NCBI GenBank assembly: GCA_951640195.1
Contig: OX621170.1
Span: 806,001 to 870,000 of the forward strand
DNA: 64,000 bases
Origin: Porpolomopsis calyptriformis
Taxonomy: Eukaryota; Basidiomycota; Agaricomycetes; Agaricales; Hygrophoraceae
Direction: 5' to 3'
Shown: positions 20,249 through 33,397 of the stretch, in pieces
Layout of the letters: every line of letters starts with the position of its first letter
Numbering within the stretch: position 1 is the stretch's first letter
The notes under the pieces: model-generated
Told to the model about the DNA's origin: nothing
What the model saw: only the letters and a program-made list of their open reading frames with translations
Database searches by the model: none
Program-made: the position numbers and the translations under genes

Positions 20249-23200
20249 TTACAAGTCCTCAATCACAACACTATTGAGTGGTTTGCTAGTTAGCAAATAT
20301 TCCATGTCTCTAAGTCATAAAGTCAATATATCAAGGAATCATTTGGGAATTGCAATTGATCTTTGAGTAAAGTATAGGATGACTCTAAATGCAGTGATCA
20401 GACAATGTAAGACAGATCTGTCAAGCTCTGCAATGATATAAGCTTTTCCTAGGTTTTAAGATATCACAACTAGGGGTCCTAGGTATCAAGGATGCATCTT
20501 TCGATTGAGAGACTTCTCGATTTTCATATTCCAAATGAGTCTTCTTGAATTGAACAGCAGATCATAGGTGAGCAGCAAGAACCTTCAATCAAAGTTGCTC
20601 TAAGTCAGCATCTCGTTTTTGTAGAGCAATCATGCATTGCAATATTAGATCAGTCATTGAAAGAACTGAATCTCAAGCAGGAAGGAGATATGTTGCTTCA
20701 GAAATATCTAAAGGTAGCAATGGCTGAGATCCAGTGATGGTGAATTAGGGTGAGCATCCCAATTGCTTTCAGGTAGTAATGCGCTCAGCCCAGAATACAG
20801 AGTAGGCTTAGATCAACCATTGCTTCTGATTGCCATTGACAGCTTTGAATAGTGATTGTCATATATCAAAGTGAGATCATTCAACTATTCCATTCACTTG
20901 AGAGTTATATCCACTGATGTGAATGTGGTTGATTTAATAGCACTTGGCAAAGTAATCTACAGCTCCTAAGAAGGCTGTTCCATTATCTATGACAATTTCT
21001 CAAAGAGAGCCCCATTGACAGATTATATCCTTGAAGATCCATTTGCCAATTGATTTTGCTGTTTCCAATTGAAGCATTCAAAATTTGGGATAGTGGGTGA
21101 GGGAGCATTATCCTTGAACTATATATTGAAATGGACCAGATTAGGGCATGTGCATAGTGTTAATGTAGATCTTGGTGAATAGGGGGGCTGGCATGGAGAT
21201 AGTCGGAGGGATGAGGGCTTGCATAGTTTGGCAGACCTGACAGATATAACACATCTGAATGAACCAGACTATGTTGGGGGCCATATGAGGCCACCAGAAG
21301 CATTTGGAAATGATCGATCAAGTGGTGAAAGTAACCTTGTGGCCTGTTTGATTGTGATGTTCCATCATGATTGCTAATTAGTAATCTGGATCAATAACTA
21401 ATTTATGAGTACCTTGTCTATCCTTTTGCCATAATCAATTGTTGTTAATAAAGAACTCTTTGCAGTATCGTATAAAACTCACATAGTTGTTGTCAGACAT
21501 GTCACTCAGTCATTTGAGATCTGAGAGCCATTTTCGAATGAGAATGAGTCGCCAATCATCTTGTTAAGCTATATCCGATTGCAGAACAATGTTGTAGGAA
21601 TTGGTACATGGATGGATAGGGTACTCCTCCTCCTTACTGAAATGTTTACTCTGCAAGTAAACTGAGGTGGGCAATTGGAGGGTTTTCATTTGGGGCACAG
21701 GTGAATTGTTGATATAGTGCATTAATCCATAGACATGATCAATCCAATCGTTGAAGTCTTTATTGATCAGCTCTTTGTCATTTTGGTCATCGGGCTGTCG
21801 GGGGCATCAAGAGAGATCATCGGGACCATGGTTCAATCCAGCAATGTGTACCAAAGTAAAATGGAATGTTAGAATTGCTACGATCCATCTGTTAATACTA
21901 GCTTGAGGTGCGATGTCTGGGTTTGCTAGTATTCCTTTGATATATTGAGTGTCGACTTTGATAATGAGGTTTCAAATACTGATAAGGTGGAGTCAAAGTG
22001 ATTGTAAGGCTCAATAGAGACTATAGATTTCAAGTTTCAGCTGAGAGAACCTTCTTTCTTGATCATTCAATGTGATTAAACTGAATTGATTATAGTACCA
22101 TTTCTTTGGGTCATCAGGATCACATTGGCACAGGTGAAAGCTAATAGCAATATAGGAGGTGTCAATAGTGAGTATTACAGGAGCATCAGAAGTATGATCG
22201 AGAACTCATAGAGCAGGCGATTCTAGAAGGGCTTGTTTTAGGTCCTCTTGAGTGGTGAGCTGATCAGGACTGAATTTGAAGGGCATATCTTTCCTAGTGA
22301 GCTTGACTAGGTGGTGTACTTGATGTGTGAAGTTGCGAATAAATATTTGAATGATGCCAATAGTGCCAAGGAAGGCTTAAACTTTGGAGAGGTGTTTACA
22401 GGGACCCCAGTTTCAGATCACTGAGACATGTGATTTGTCAGGTAGTTATCCTAAGTGAGTACATTGATATCTGAGAACAGTGGTTTCTTCTGCACACAAG
22501 AACAATTTATAGCCTGACATGGTTCTGCCATAATATTTCATTTGCTGGACTATTCAATTGAGATTCCCAAAGTGTTCCCACATGAATCATCAAATTCTGT
22601 TGTTCTCTGGAATCATTTCATAGGATCTGTTAGGTAATACATATCGAGTCATGGGCTTTACAGGGATATCATTGATATAGGGGATCATAAACTTAGGAAT
22701 CTCTGGTTAGCAGATATAGGTGACATTGTTGTGAAAAACAGGCACAGAATTCATCTGTCCCATGGGTAGAGTAATTAGTCAATGAGCCCCATAGGGTGTT
22801 TTGAACATTGTTAGATTGCGAGACAAAGGTGTGATCACTCATTCATCATATCCAATGTAAAGATTAAACATAGTGCTGCAGGATTGTCCACTGAACTGTT
22901 CAGCCAAGTGTTTGGGAATTGGAGTTACTCCCAAGTATCGAATTATAACTTGATTGAGTGGCTTGAGACTATGAACAATTCTAAGTTCTTTCCCTCCTTT
23001 CTTTAGAACAGTAAACCATTGCAATTGATAGGAGGAGTTCAAAGGTTTATAGACACCAGTGTTGATTTTTTGCTGGATAACTTTGTAGACTTCATGATAG
23101 ATACCTGGGGGAATTAGAATATTCTTCTGCACCCAAGGCATATGTGGTACTACTGGAAGATCAATGGGAGGGAAAAAGTCAGATTTGAAACATCCTCATT

Positions 23201-24313
23201 CAGAGTCATTCCAGGTGAAGGTGAGATCTTACTTTCTCATGAAATCATGAAGGAGAGCCCTTTCCTGAGGCCAAAGGAAATCTCTGGGGTGAGCTTTATC
23301 GAAAAGCACTTTTCATTTGATTATATATTGTTTGGTTGGAGTAAATATAGGAGGGTTTAGGTTGAGTGTTAGCATATCCGCAAGTGGATTGCCAAGGATT
23401 TTTCAGATTATTTGGAACTTGTTGGGGAGTTCAGCTACTATGGAGTGAACTTTCTTTGAGATGGGTTTATATTTCTTTTTCAATGCAAGGAAGTTTGCAA
23501 TTTCCATTGATTGATCAAGACAGTCAGAATTGGAAGGTCGATCGCTAGTTGATTGAGATTTATAGATAAGGTTAGGAAGGTTACAAGCAGATAAATAGGC
23601 ATGGGAAACTGTTGAAACTTTATTTAATGCATGTAAAGGCATACAGGAATTGATAGATAGCATAGATGTAGCATGGTTATAATCTAGAATTATCGCGATC
23701 TCTCCTTAATCAGGAATCAAATCCTTAATAAGTGAAAATCTGAGCAATGTTTCAGTAGACCTCATAGAACTGTCGGAATCGTAACAGTCCTACTGCTATT
23801 TGGATCACAAATAGTAATCGTCTGATTTTTGTTAGTGAAATTCTTAACAAGACTTTGTGCTAGAACATTGAATGGTCTTCTGAGCAAGATATTGTAGGCA
23901 GGAGCGCAAATAACATGAATCTGTAGGTAGAGGGTTATATCACCAATCTGACAGGGGATATTCCTCATGAGACCTAAGGATTGGTCTATTTTGCCATTAG
24001 CCAATTGCATGTTTAGTTGGATAGTCAGGTTGTAGATTAGTCCTAGATCATGGCAAATGGCTTCAGACATGGCAATAATCTGAGATCTGGGATCAACAAT
24101 ACATTTGATTGTTTCTTTATAATTGATTAGTATTATGATTGATTGGAGAGTGTGCAATTCCTTTGCAATATTAATGGTGTGAGGAGTTTTATCAGATGAG
24201 AGGGTGTTTAGATAAGATTTATATGGGTCAGGAACAGTGATAGAACAATCGTCGTTATCACAATAGGGGAGAGTGTTATTCGGAATTGCTTCTACTTTAA
24301 TGGTTTTGACTGC
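20249..24313 (-). pseudogene. GypB copy 3 gag-pol (protease to integrase C-terminus)
   Basis: Minus-strand polyprotein, 5' part displaced to 43825-44040 by insertion of copy 2. Protease with CIVDPRSQIIAMS (about 24080; the usual DxGS reads DPRS), hydrophobic flap and LLRRPFNVL near 23880. RT starts near 23140 (PWVQKNILIPPGIYHEV), RNase H near 22200-21900, integrase about 21600-20700, C-terminal segment to TAA 20249-20251. Integrase is not deleted here, unlike copy 1. Stops are very dense. Codons and order match copy 2. No chromodomain. Confidence 0.82.
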
Positions 24314-24412
24314 TGATACATCTGCTTCATGTATGAGAACCGAACACAGAACAAGGTGTGAGGATGACTATAAAGAGTCTCGACACAGTCTATGATTGAG
24401 GATTGTAGAAAG

Positions 24413-27400
24413 CACAGCGTAAAGTCGGAAAATATGATTTCGTCAAATTCTCGTAAGTTCTGAAAGGTGACCAGAATACGACGAGGATGTGCTGGATTGA
24501 GAAGATGATAGTAGCATATCTTCGTCGTCCTTGTAGGTTACCAGAATATACTTGGAATATGATGACCTATGAGAACTTAGTAATTTTCCCGTCGCGTAGC
24601 CTCTTACAGGCTGGTAAACAAAGCGCGTACCATTTACTTCTAGGTACTACTTGCACTATCTGCAACGCCGATGCCTGCAAATGCACTCTGCTCTTGTCTC
24701 AGATGCTCTATGAAACCTCTCCTTTTCCGTCAGATTTCACCTGACCTCGTGAGGAAGCATCTCAAGACCTATGGACCCGCTCCCTTGGCTCCTCTTCCTG
24801 CTCGTAGTGCATCTGTTCGACCTGGGCTTCCATCTGGCTCGAGAAATCCTCAACGGGGCAATCCTTCCCGAACTGTTGTCGTCCCTGAACTGCCTAGGGA
24901 CACCACTGTTCCTGATTACGAACTTTTCCTGGAACCTGATAATGACCTTGGCGATCAAGAGACTTCTGGCAATGGAAATCGTTCACAAGCTACAAATCGC
25001 AAACCTGTCCTCCCATCTGATACGGTGTACAGGACAGTGCAAATGCCAGCTGGTCTTGATCTCTCCCCTGACGATGACTTAGGCGACATCGGAACTATCC
25101 TTCTCCCTGCCTTTCGTGACAAAGAGCCCTCTCATGTTCGTATTGCCTACCTTCAAGCTGTTATCAACAATGTATACTGAAACATGCCTGTGATCAATGC
25201 TACTGAAAACTTAAACATTACCTTAAATGCCTTCGACGCAGCTGGTGTTCTTCCTGATGTTCCTTGCCCAGTCCGAACGCTCATAAGCGCAAAGCGACGA
25301 CTTGGTATTGACCCTGATCAGTGGATTGTGCAATATGCGATCTGTCCCTGCTGCTGGAAGCACTACTTGGCTAGGGAACTACCCAAGCTTGATGGACCAG
25401 GCTGTTTGGCGCCAGGATGTAAAGGCATCATCTACACTGAAAAAAGGGACGCGAAAGGCTACATCAAGTGACTCGCTGTCAAGATAGTACCTCAAGTGAC
25501 TCGCTGTCAAGATAGTACCTCAAGTCTCTCTTCTGCAGAGTTTACGTCATATGCTTCATCGTAAAGGGTTTCGGAAGCTGATTCGCGACAGTCGTGGCAC
25601 TCCAATCAATCAAAATGACGATAGCGAGTTTGTCATGTGGGACATGTATGACGGCACTATTTGGCATGAACTGAAGACTGGAATCAAGCAGGAAGTTGGT
25701 AACTATGGCACCATTTGTGATACACCAATCAGGGATGGAACGGAACACCTCACGGACAAATGCTTTGGTTTGCATCTCGTTGTAAATATTGACTGGTATG
25801 TTTACCCTTCTTGAGTGATCCATATACGACATCCTTTTGACCACTCTCCAGGTTCGGCTGTCTTGAAAACCATCCACACTCCACTGGACCTGTTTATGTA
25901 TCCATCGCAGACCTCCCACGTGAGCACAGGTTTCTGCAGGTCAATGTAGTTTTGTCCTGTAATCACGCCTGGACCACAGGAACCATCATATGAGCAACTC
26001 ACGAACATACTTGAACCTGTTTCAAGAGATGTCATCCAACTCAAGACTGGTGACTGAATTTTTAACAAATAGCAACTATTTTCATACTAACATCACTATC
26101 TAGGCGTCAAGATGGAGATCTATGATGATGATGAAGTTGATACTGTTGAGGAAGTCGTCCACGCTGACATCATTTGTAACAACTGTGATACACCTGGTGC
26201 ACGTAAGATTTCGGGTACAGCAGGTCACAGCGCTGACCTCCATCCCTGCCTGTGGTGTCGATGTGTTCTTTTGGATGTAAATCGACCACAAGGATATGAT
26301 ATTAATGGTATGTGCTAGGAAAGCAATTCTGTTATTCACACCATTGATTTTTTTCATTATCCAAAGCCTTCATGTTGCAAGATGACTACGACATGCTTAA
26401 ACAGAAATTCTATTATAAAGATGCTTCGACACGACGTCAAACAAGTATTATAACCAACTATGGCGTTCGATTTTTGGCACTTGACTGGATACCTGGATGG
26501 CGGCCATCACAGCAAACGGCACTTGACTTCATGCACTGCATTTTCCTTGGCAGGTTTTCTTTCTTCTTTCTTTGCCAATTCTGATTGCTTGTCTTACAGG
26601 GATTGTTGCCTTCTTGTTTAACCATATTCTATTTGCTGCGCACATGTTTTCGGGCCTGGGAGGTGCTGACTCCCCAAAACAACGATTTGAAGATGTAATT
26701 AACTCGATCAAATGGCCTAGCCACATTACACGATTACCCAAGAATGTAAATATCTACTCTCTTGTCATTATTCATATTCATGTATCATTTTTGTAGCTTG
26801 GTGAGAATCAATTGTTGAAAAAAGCAGATGAATGGCGCCGTCTTCTGACTGTTACGCTGGTAATCCTCTGGGTCACATGGCGAGACCAATTGGACAACAT
26901 TCCTGACACTGAACCACGGGTTTCACCAAATGAGAATATCAGCACAACCCATTCTCGAAAGCGCAAAACCTTATATGATATTATTCTGCTTCTTTGTGCT
27001 GGAGTCTGGCTTCTTTCTACCAAAAATATCACCATGTCCCAAGCTCATGCTGGACAGACGTACCTGGCTAATTATTGTCATCGCTTGCTCCTGCTTGGTG
27101 TCGTGCTTACTGTCAACCACCACCTTGCCATGCACTTTGCCTCCATGATCAAGTTATTCGGACCTGTCTATGCCTGGTGGTTGTTCGCCTTTGAGAGGTT
27201 CAATGGGATGTTAGAGAAGGTAAACCACAATGGACATGATGGCGGAAGAATGGAACTCATGCTGATGCGAAATTGGGTCCAAACCCACCTCATTTACGAG
27301 TTTCTCCTTGGCCTACCTCCAGATGCTTCCCAACACGAACACCAACTGATCCACAAACTTATCAAGGCTGAGGCTGCACAAGAATGAGGGGCGATGATGA

Positions 27401-27948
27401 CACAGATAGCAATATTTCGAAGTGAGACCTCAATCGACTCCATCGAGTAGCAAATACAACAATTTGTACCATAACCATGAAATTCAAGTGGTAGCTAGCT
27501 ATAGTATCAAAGCATGAGCACTTGATGGCGTGTCTTGCAAGGCCTTTCACCTTCATTTAGAGAATGCAGCGGGTTGCAGGAATTTTATTAACATAAAATC
27601 TCTACAAGTTAGCTACAGGGCCTTGTACTACTTGACGCATAATAGAGTTGAAGTGCTAGTATCTTTCACGAGTTTCATGAAAGTGAAATTGAAGGTGGAA
27701 TGTTGCAAGACTTAACAGCAGTGGGGACTTGAGCAGGGTGCGGGTGGGCCACCTCTGGGATCCCTGGAAAATTCACGGCATATTCCTGTTGAATTCAGAG
27801 GACATTGCAGCCAGATTCAAATCATATTGAAGAAATTTACTAAAATGTGCCGAAAGCAACATTCCGGGTAGATTTTCAGCATATTTGTGTAGATTCTCAT
27901 GATTTGACTGAAATATGCTCATGTCATATTTTGAGCTGATACGCTGTG
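24413..27948 (+). mobile_element. CACTA/EnSpm-type DNA transposon (3.5 kb)
   Basis: Ends CACAGCGTA...TACGCTGTG form a perfect 9-bp terminal inverted repeat, extended imperfectly (a shared AAAATATGA block about 16 bp inside each end). AAG is duplicated on both sides (24410-24412 and 27949-27951). The undisturbed target is seen in the other GypB LTR (about 43340). CAC termini, a 3-bp duplication and a Tnp2-like gene fit CACTA. The 3' 500 bp are non-coding with several CATATT motifs, as expected of subterminal repeats. Confidence 0.85.
24671..27450 (+). pseudogene. Tnp2-like (CACTA) transposase, truncated and interrupted
   Basis: Open from about 24671: a Pro/Arg-rich N-terminus, then a zinc-like region CPCCWKHYL...C...PGC (25350-25425), a stop near 25178, and conserved blocks LHLVVNIDW (about 25770), NNCDTPGARKISGTAGHSADLHPC (26178-26250), TALDFMHCIFLG (26516-26551), MFSGLGG and SPKQRFEDVINSIKWPSH (26645-26730), then LFGPVYAWWLFAFERFNGMLEKVNHNGHDGG (27148-27245). 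Introns I can place: 26308-26366 and 26746-26796. The frame ends at 27448-27450 after a TGA at 27385-27387. Family members I recall continue for several hundred residues, so the C-terminus seems lost. The family is recognised from memory of mushroom Tnp2-like proteins; class support comes from the element ends. Confidence 0.7.
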
Positions 27949-28598
27949 AAGGAAGTCTTCAATTGTTCCCAAACGTGATCGATCGGGGGATCAGAAGAAT
28001 TGGAAGATCGAAAGAGGAAGTCGAGAGGAAGTCTTAGAAGATCTAGACTTGAGAGTGAGAGAGAAGTGAATATCTAACTTGTTTGATCACTAGCTACAAC
28101 ATACAGTATATATATCTTCTAGTACAAGGATCCCTTTGAATGTATATGATTAAAGGGGAGCCTCTCTAATGATCTAAGGGGAAAGTAGTAAATGGGAATG
28201 AAGAAGTTGAATGAAAAGGGAGAAATAGAAGAGAACTGATGCCTTTGAATAGTGTCTTCCCTTTGATATACAAACTTTCATTCACATTTGGAAAGCTTCA
28301 ATTGCGTTTGGAGAGTTCAATGTTTCTCGAACTCATTCGGGATGTTCAGGAGCTATCGAGAGCATTCAGAGAGTTCGTGTTCATATTCGAAGGACTTGAT
28401 AGGCATCTAGTATTTGTATAGTTGAATATATGGTGGTCAGGGGATGGAGGGGTCGTATCATCTCCTCCTTACTGAAATGTTAACTGTCCTCAGTTAATCA
28501 TGTGATTTGCTAGTAATTGCTGAGGCGTGTTTATAAGTGTGACAAGTGTGTCGCATTCATGACTGTCTTTAAATTGCGCACCATGATGTCAAGAAAAT

Positions 28599-30185
28599 GT
28601 GTCAAGACAATCAGCAATAGCAAAAAACGTAATAACCATTGTGAAACAGAAGATTAGCAACCAGATGAAGTCACTTCTGGATGGGGTTGCCGAACCTGAA
28701 GATTACAAGATCTGGGGGCAACAATTTTGCAAGTTGCTAGTAAGTCTCATTTTTTTAATTGTTTTTCTTTTGCTAATCCATCTTTTTAGATCGCATATAA
28801 TCAGGTCGTGTAGGCCCTGAAAGAAACATTGATGGATGACAAGGTTGTCGCATGGTAAAAGGAGGCCTGCAAGACTTTTGACATTTTCAAAGAACAAGGG
28901 TGGTTGGAGTGGGTGGGGGAGCTGCTGATGCCAAGGTTGGCAGAGGTGGTACATTGCAAGGCTGAGGAGAAAGGAGAGGTAGACAGGGTCAAGTGGGAAC
29001 AAAGGGTACAGTAGAAGAGGAATGCGAGGTGAGGGAGAGGGTGGAGGTGTCTGCATGGGAGGAATGAGAGAGGGTCAAGCGCAAGGAACGAGAGGAATGA
29101 GAGTGAGCGGAGTGCAAAGAACAAGAGAAGCAAGAGGAGTGGGAGCAGGTTGAGAGGGCGGAATGAGAGGAGCAAGAGAAACAGGAGTGAGAGGTACAGC
29201 AGGAACGAGAATGGGAGGAACAGGATGTGGAGGGCTAGAAGCAGGTGGAGGAAGCCTATAAGAGGCTCCTCCAGTTGCTTCTGGATGGAAAAATCAATAA
29301 GGAAGAGTTCCATCCAGAGACAGAAAAGGTGGCATGCAAAGGGGGAACGAAGGTAGCAGAGGTGTCGGCAGACATGCCAGATACAACAGGGGTAACAATG
29401 GAGATAACAGAGGATGGGCACCAGCCCCTGGACAGCGAAGAAGAGTTGGTGGCAGCAGTGCAATCACTAACTGCCAAGGAAATCATGGAAAGGTTGTCGG
29501 TGGCCTATCAGGAGAGAATGGCAGAGAAGGGACAGTTGCTCCCTGTGATCACAATGCAGGAGTTTCGGAAGAGGAAGGTGATAGAGGAGGCCTTGCACCT
29601 GGTTGAGGGCAAGGTAAGTCTCCTTCTTTCTCTTCTCTTATTTTTGTTTTACTAATGGACTTCTTTATTTCATAGTATGATTTTTGCGAAAAGGTTGGTG
29701 TGGAATGCAAGATTGACCCCACTGATCCATTATGTATCAAGTGTGTAATGGATAAGTGCAGATGCTAATACAAGGGAGAAACTTATTTGGGCAAGAAGTT
29801 CAAGCTGCAGCCCAAGGTGGAATCGAAGGGTACGAACAAGTCAGTGATGGTGGGAGAATCATCAAAGAGGGTTCGGAAATCAGGAAGGGCCATGTCTCAT
29901 AAGTTATTCTTTTTTCTTTTCTAATCTCTTCTTTCTATAGGTCCAGTAGTCTATATTGATGAGACCCCACCTTTCAAGGAGGAGATGGTGGGCGAGAGTT
30001 TGAAGGGAATGATGTGGCTGATCGTGGGTTGGAAAGGAAAGGCAAAGGCAGCAGCTGCCGATGAAGACAAGTTGCAAGAGGTTTTGGCAGCAATCGCAGA
30101 GGAGAAAGCGCAGATTGTCATTCTCGAGGAGATTTTAAGGGGTTTGGAAGAAAAGGAAGAGGAAATGGTCTTAGACCAATTGTAG
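28599..30185 (+). pseudogene. GypB copy 2 antisense spliced gene: coiled coil with Cys cluster
   Basis: Best view of the four-exon accessory gene. Exon 1 starts near 28599 (the position of the ATG in copy 1 is mutated) and ends 28739; intron 28740-28789; exon 2 28790-29613; intron 29614-29675; exon 3 29676-29898; intron 29899-29940 with donor ATAAGT; exon 4 29941-30185. Exon 1 matches copy 1 (VAEPEDYKIWGQQFCKLL). Exon 2 holds the Glu/Arg-rich coiled coil with six or more CGA-to-TGA stops and one 1-base shift, then a better conserved segment (EEAYKRLLQLLLDGKINKEEF to VIEEALHLVEGK). Exon 3 has the cluster, its first Cys now Tyr. It is antisense to and convergent with gag-pol, 126 bp apart. Confidence 0.78.
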
Positions 30186-33100
30186 ATTATATCTTGTATA
30201 TTTTTGTAGCCTCTAGTCTTCTCCTCTTTAAAATTGTATTTTTGTTTCTAAAAAAAAAATGAAAGAAAGACTTGAAATGAAAAAGATTGCGTAGAGATTC
30301 ATTATGGCAGGTTACAAGTCCTCGATCGCAATGCTATCAAGTGGTTCACTGGTTAGCAAACATTCCATATCTTTAAGTTGTGAAGTTAATATATCAAGGA
30401 ATTGTTTGGGAATTGTAATCGATCTTCGAGCGAAGTATGGGATGACTCTAAACACAGGGATTGGACAGTGTAAGACAGATCTGTCGAGCTCTGCAACAAT
30501 ATAAGCTTTTCCTAGGTTTCGAGATATCATGACTAGGGGTCCTAGGTATTAAGGACGCATCTTTCAATTGAGAGACTTCTTGATTTTCATGTTCTAAATG
30601 AGTATGAGATCGCCAGTTTTGAAGTCGTAGTCACGAATGGTCTTCTCATGTCTTTTCTCAAATTGAACTGCAGATTGTAGGCAAGCAGTGAGAACCTTCA
30701 ATTGAAGTTGCTCTAAGTCAGTGTCTCATTTCTGTAGAGCAATCACGCATTGCAATATTACATCAGTCATTGAGAGAACTGAATCTGGAGTGGGAAGGAG
30801 ATATGTTGCTTCAGAAATATCTAAAGGTAGCAATGGTTGAGATCCAGTGACGGCGAAGTAGGGTGAGCATCCCAATCGCTTTCAGGTAGTGACATGCTCA
30901 GCCTAAAATACAGAGTAGGCTCCAATCAACTATTGCTTCTGATCACCATCGACAGCTTTAAATAGTGATTGTCATACATCAAAGTGAGATCATTTGACTA
31001 TTCCATTCGCGCAAGAGTTATATCCACTGATGTGAATGTGGTTGATCTGATAGCGCTTGGAAAGGTGATCTACGGCTCCTAAGAAAGCTGTTCCATTGTC
31101 TGTGACAATTTCTTGAAGAGAGCCCCATTAACAGATTATATCCTCGAAGATCCATTCACCAATTGATTTCGCTGTTTCCAATTGAAGCATTTGAAATTTG
31201 GGATAGTGGGTGAGGGAGCATCGCCCTTGGACTATATATCGAAATAGACTGGATTGGGGCATATGCATTGTATTGACGTAGATTTTAGTGAATAGGGGAG
31301 CTAGTGTGGAGACAGTTGGAGGGATGAGGGCTTGCATGGTTTGATGGACCTGAGGGGTATGATATGTCTAAACAAACCAGACTATGTTAGGGGCCATATG
31401 AGGCCACTAGAAATGTTCAGAAACGATTAATCAAGTAGTGAAAATAGCCTTGTGCCCTATTCGATTGTGAAGTTCCATCATGATCACTAGTTGGTGATCT
31501 GGATTGATAACTAATTTATGAGCACCTTGTCTATCTTTTCACCATAGTTGGTCATTATCAATACAGAACTCTTTGCAGTATCGTATAAAGCTCGCGTAGT
31601 TGTTGTTGGACATGTTGCTCAGTCATTTGAGATCTGAGAGCCATTTTTGAACAAGGATAAGTTGTCGATTGTCTTGTTGAGCTGCTTCCAATCTTGGAAC
31701 GATGTTGTAGGAATTGATACATGGATGGATAGGGTCCTCCTCCTCCTTACTGAAATTTTTACTCTGCGAGTAAACTGAGGTGGGCAATTGGAGGGTTTTC
31801 ATTCGGGGTGTGGGCAAATCATTGATATGGTGTATTAATCCATGGACACAATCGATCCAATCATTGAAGTCTTTATCGATTAGTTCTTTGTCAATTTAGT
31901 CATTAGGCTGTCAGGGGCATTAAGAGAGACTGTTGGGACTGTGGTTCAAAGCAGCGACGTGTACCAAAGTAAAATGGAATATGAGGATCACTATGATCCA
32001 TCTGTTAATACTAGCTTGGGGCACAATGTCTGGGTTCGCTAGCATTCCTCTGATATAGCAAGCATCAACTTCTATAATGAGGTTCCAAACGCCGATGAGG
32101 TAGAGTTGAAGCAATCGTAAGGCTCAATAGAGACCGTAGATTTTGAGTTTTGGCTAAGAGAACCTTCTTTCTCGATTATTCAATGTGATCAAACTGAATC
32201 AATTATAGTACCATTTCTTTGGGTTGTCAGGATCGCATTGGTACAAGTGAAATCCAACAGCAATATAGGAGGTGTCAATGGTGAGTATAACAGGAGCGTC
32301 AGAAGTATAATCGAGGACTCATAGAGTGGGTGATTCTAGAAGGGCTTGTTTCAAGTCCTCTTGAGCAGCGAGCTGATTGGGACCAAATTTGAAGGGCATA
32401 TCTTTCCTAGTGAGCTTGACTAGGTGGTGTGCTTGATGCGCAAAGTTGCAAATGAATATTTGAATAATGCCAATAGTGCCAAGGAAGGCTCAAACTTTGG
32501 AGAGGTCTTTACAGGGACCCCAGTTTTGGATTGCAGATATGCGCAATTCATCCAGTAGTTATCCTAAGTGAGTACATCAGTGTCCAAGAATAGTGGTTTC
32601 TTCTGCGCACAAGAACAATTTATAGCCTGACATGGTTCTGCTGCAATATTTTATTCACTGGACTATTTGATTGAGATTCCCAAAGTGTTCCCATATGAAT
32701 CATCGAATTCTATTGTTCTGAGGAATCATTTCATAGGATCCATCAGGTAATATGTATCAAGTCACAGGACCTTTCACAGGGATATCATCGATATAGGGGA
32801 TCATAAACTCAGGAATCTCCAGTTGGAGGATATAGGTGATGTCGTCATGAAAAACTGGTACAGAGTTCGTCTATCCCATGGGTAGGGTAACTAGTTGATG
32901 AGCCCCATAGGGTGTTTGGAATGTGGTTAGATTGTGAGATGAAGGTGTGATTACTTGTTTGTCATATCCGATGTAAAGATTGAACATAGTGCTGCAGGAT
33001 CAACTGCCAAACTGTTTGGCCAAGTGTTCAGGAATTGGCATCACTCCTGAATATCGAATCATGACTTGATTGAGTGGTTCGAGACTGTGAACGATTCTAA

Positions 33101-33198
33101 GTTCTTTCCCTCCTTTCTTTAGAATGGTGAACCATCGCAATTGATAGGGGAGTTTGAAGGTTCGTAGATGCCAGTGTCGATTTTTTGCTAGATAACTT

Positions 33199-33397
33199 TA
33201 TCAAGGCTGGAAGCTACTGCCTTAAGAACCACACCTGGTGTCAAGCTTCACTGTCAATACTAAGGAACAGTGAGCTTGACACTAGAGGCTTTGGACGCAT
33301 TTTTGACCAAATAAGTACAAACAAATTGGCCACAACTTCGGACTGGTACAAACCAGTACTGCTTGCTCTATGCAGAGGAGATTATCACATTCTAACA
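33199..33397 (-). repeat. Solo CopD LTR (short form)
   Basis: On the minus strand TGTTAGAATGTG...CAGCCTTGATA, 199 bp, with perfect 5-bp duplications AACTT (33194-33198 and 33398-33402). The uninterrupted target is seen in GypB copies 1 and 3. This defines the CopD LTR ends as TG...TA rather than TG...CA. Confidence 0.9.

Larger units (their letters stand above)
24314..28460 (-). repeat. GypB copy 2 3' LTR, split by CACTA element
   Basis: LTR parts 24314-24412 and 27952-28460 (608 bp joined) flank the DNA transposon. The outer ends are TGATACATC and CGTATCA. Purines AAGGAGGAGA (minus strand) sit just inside, as in copy 1. Confidence 0.88.
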
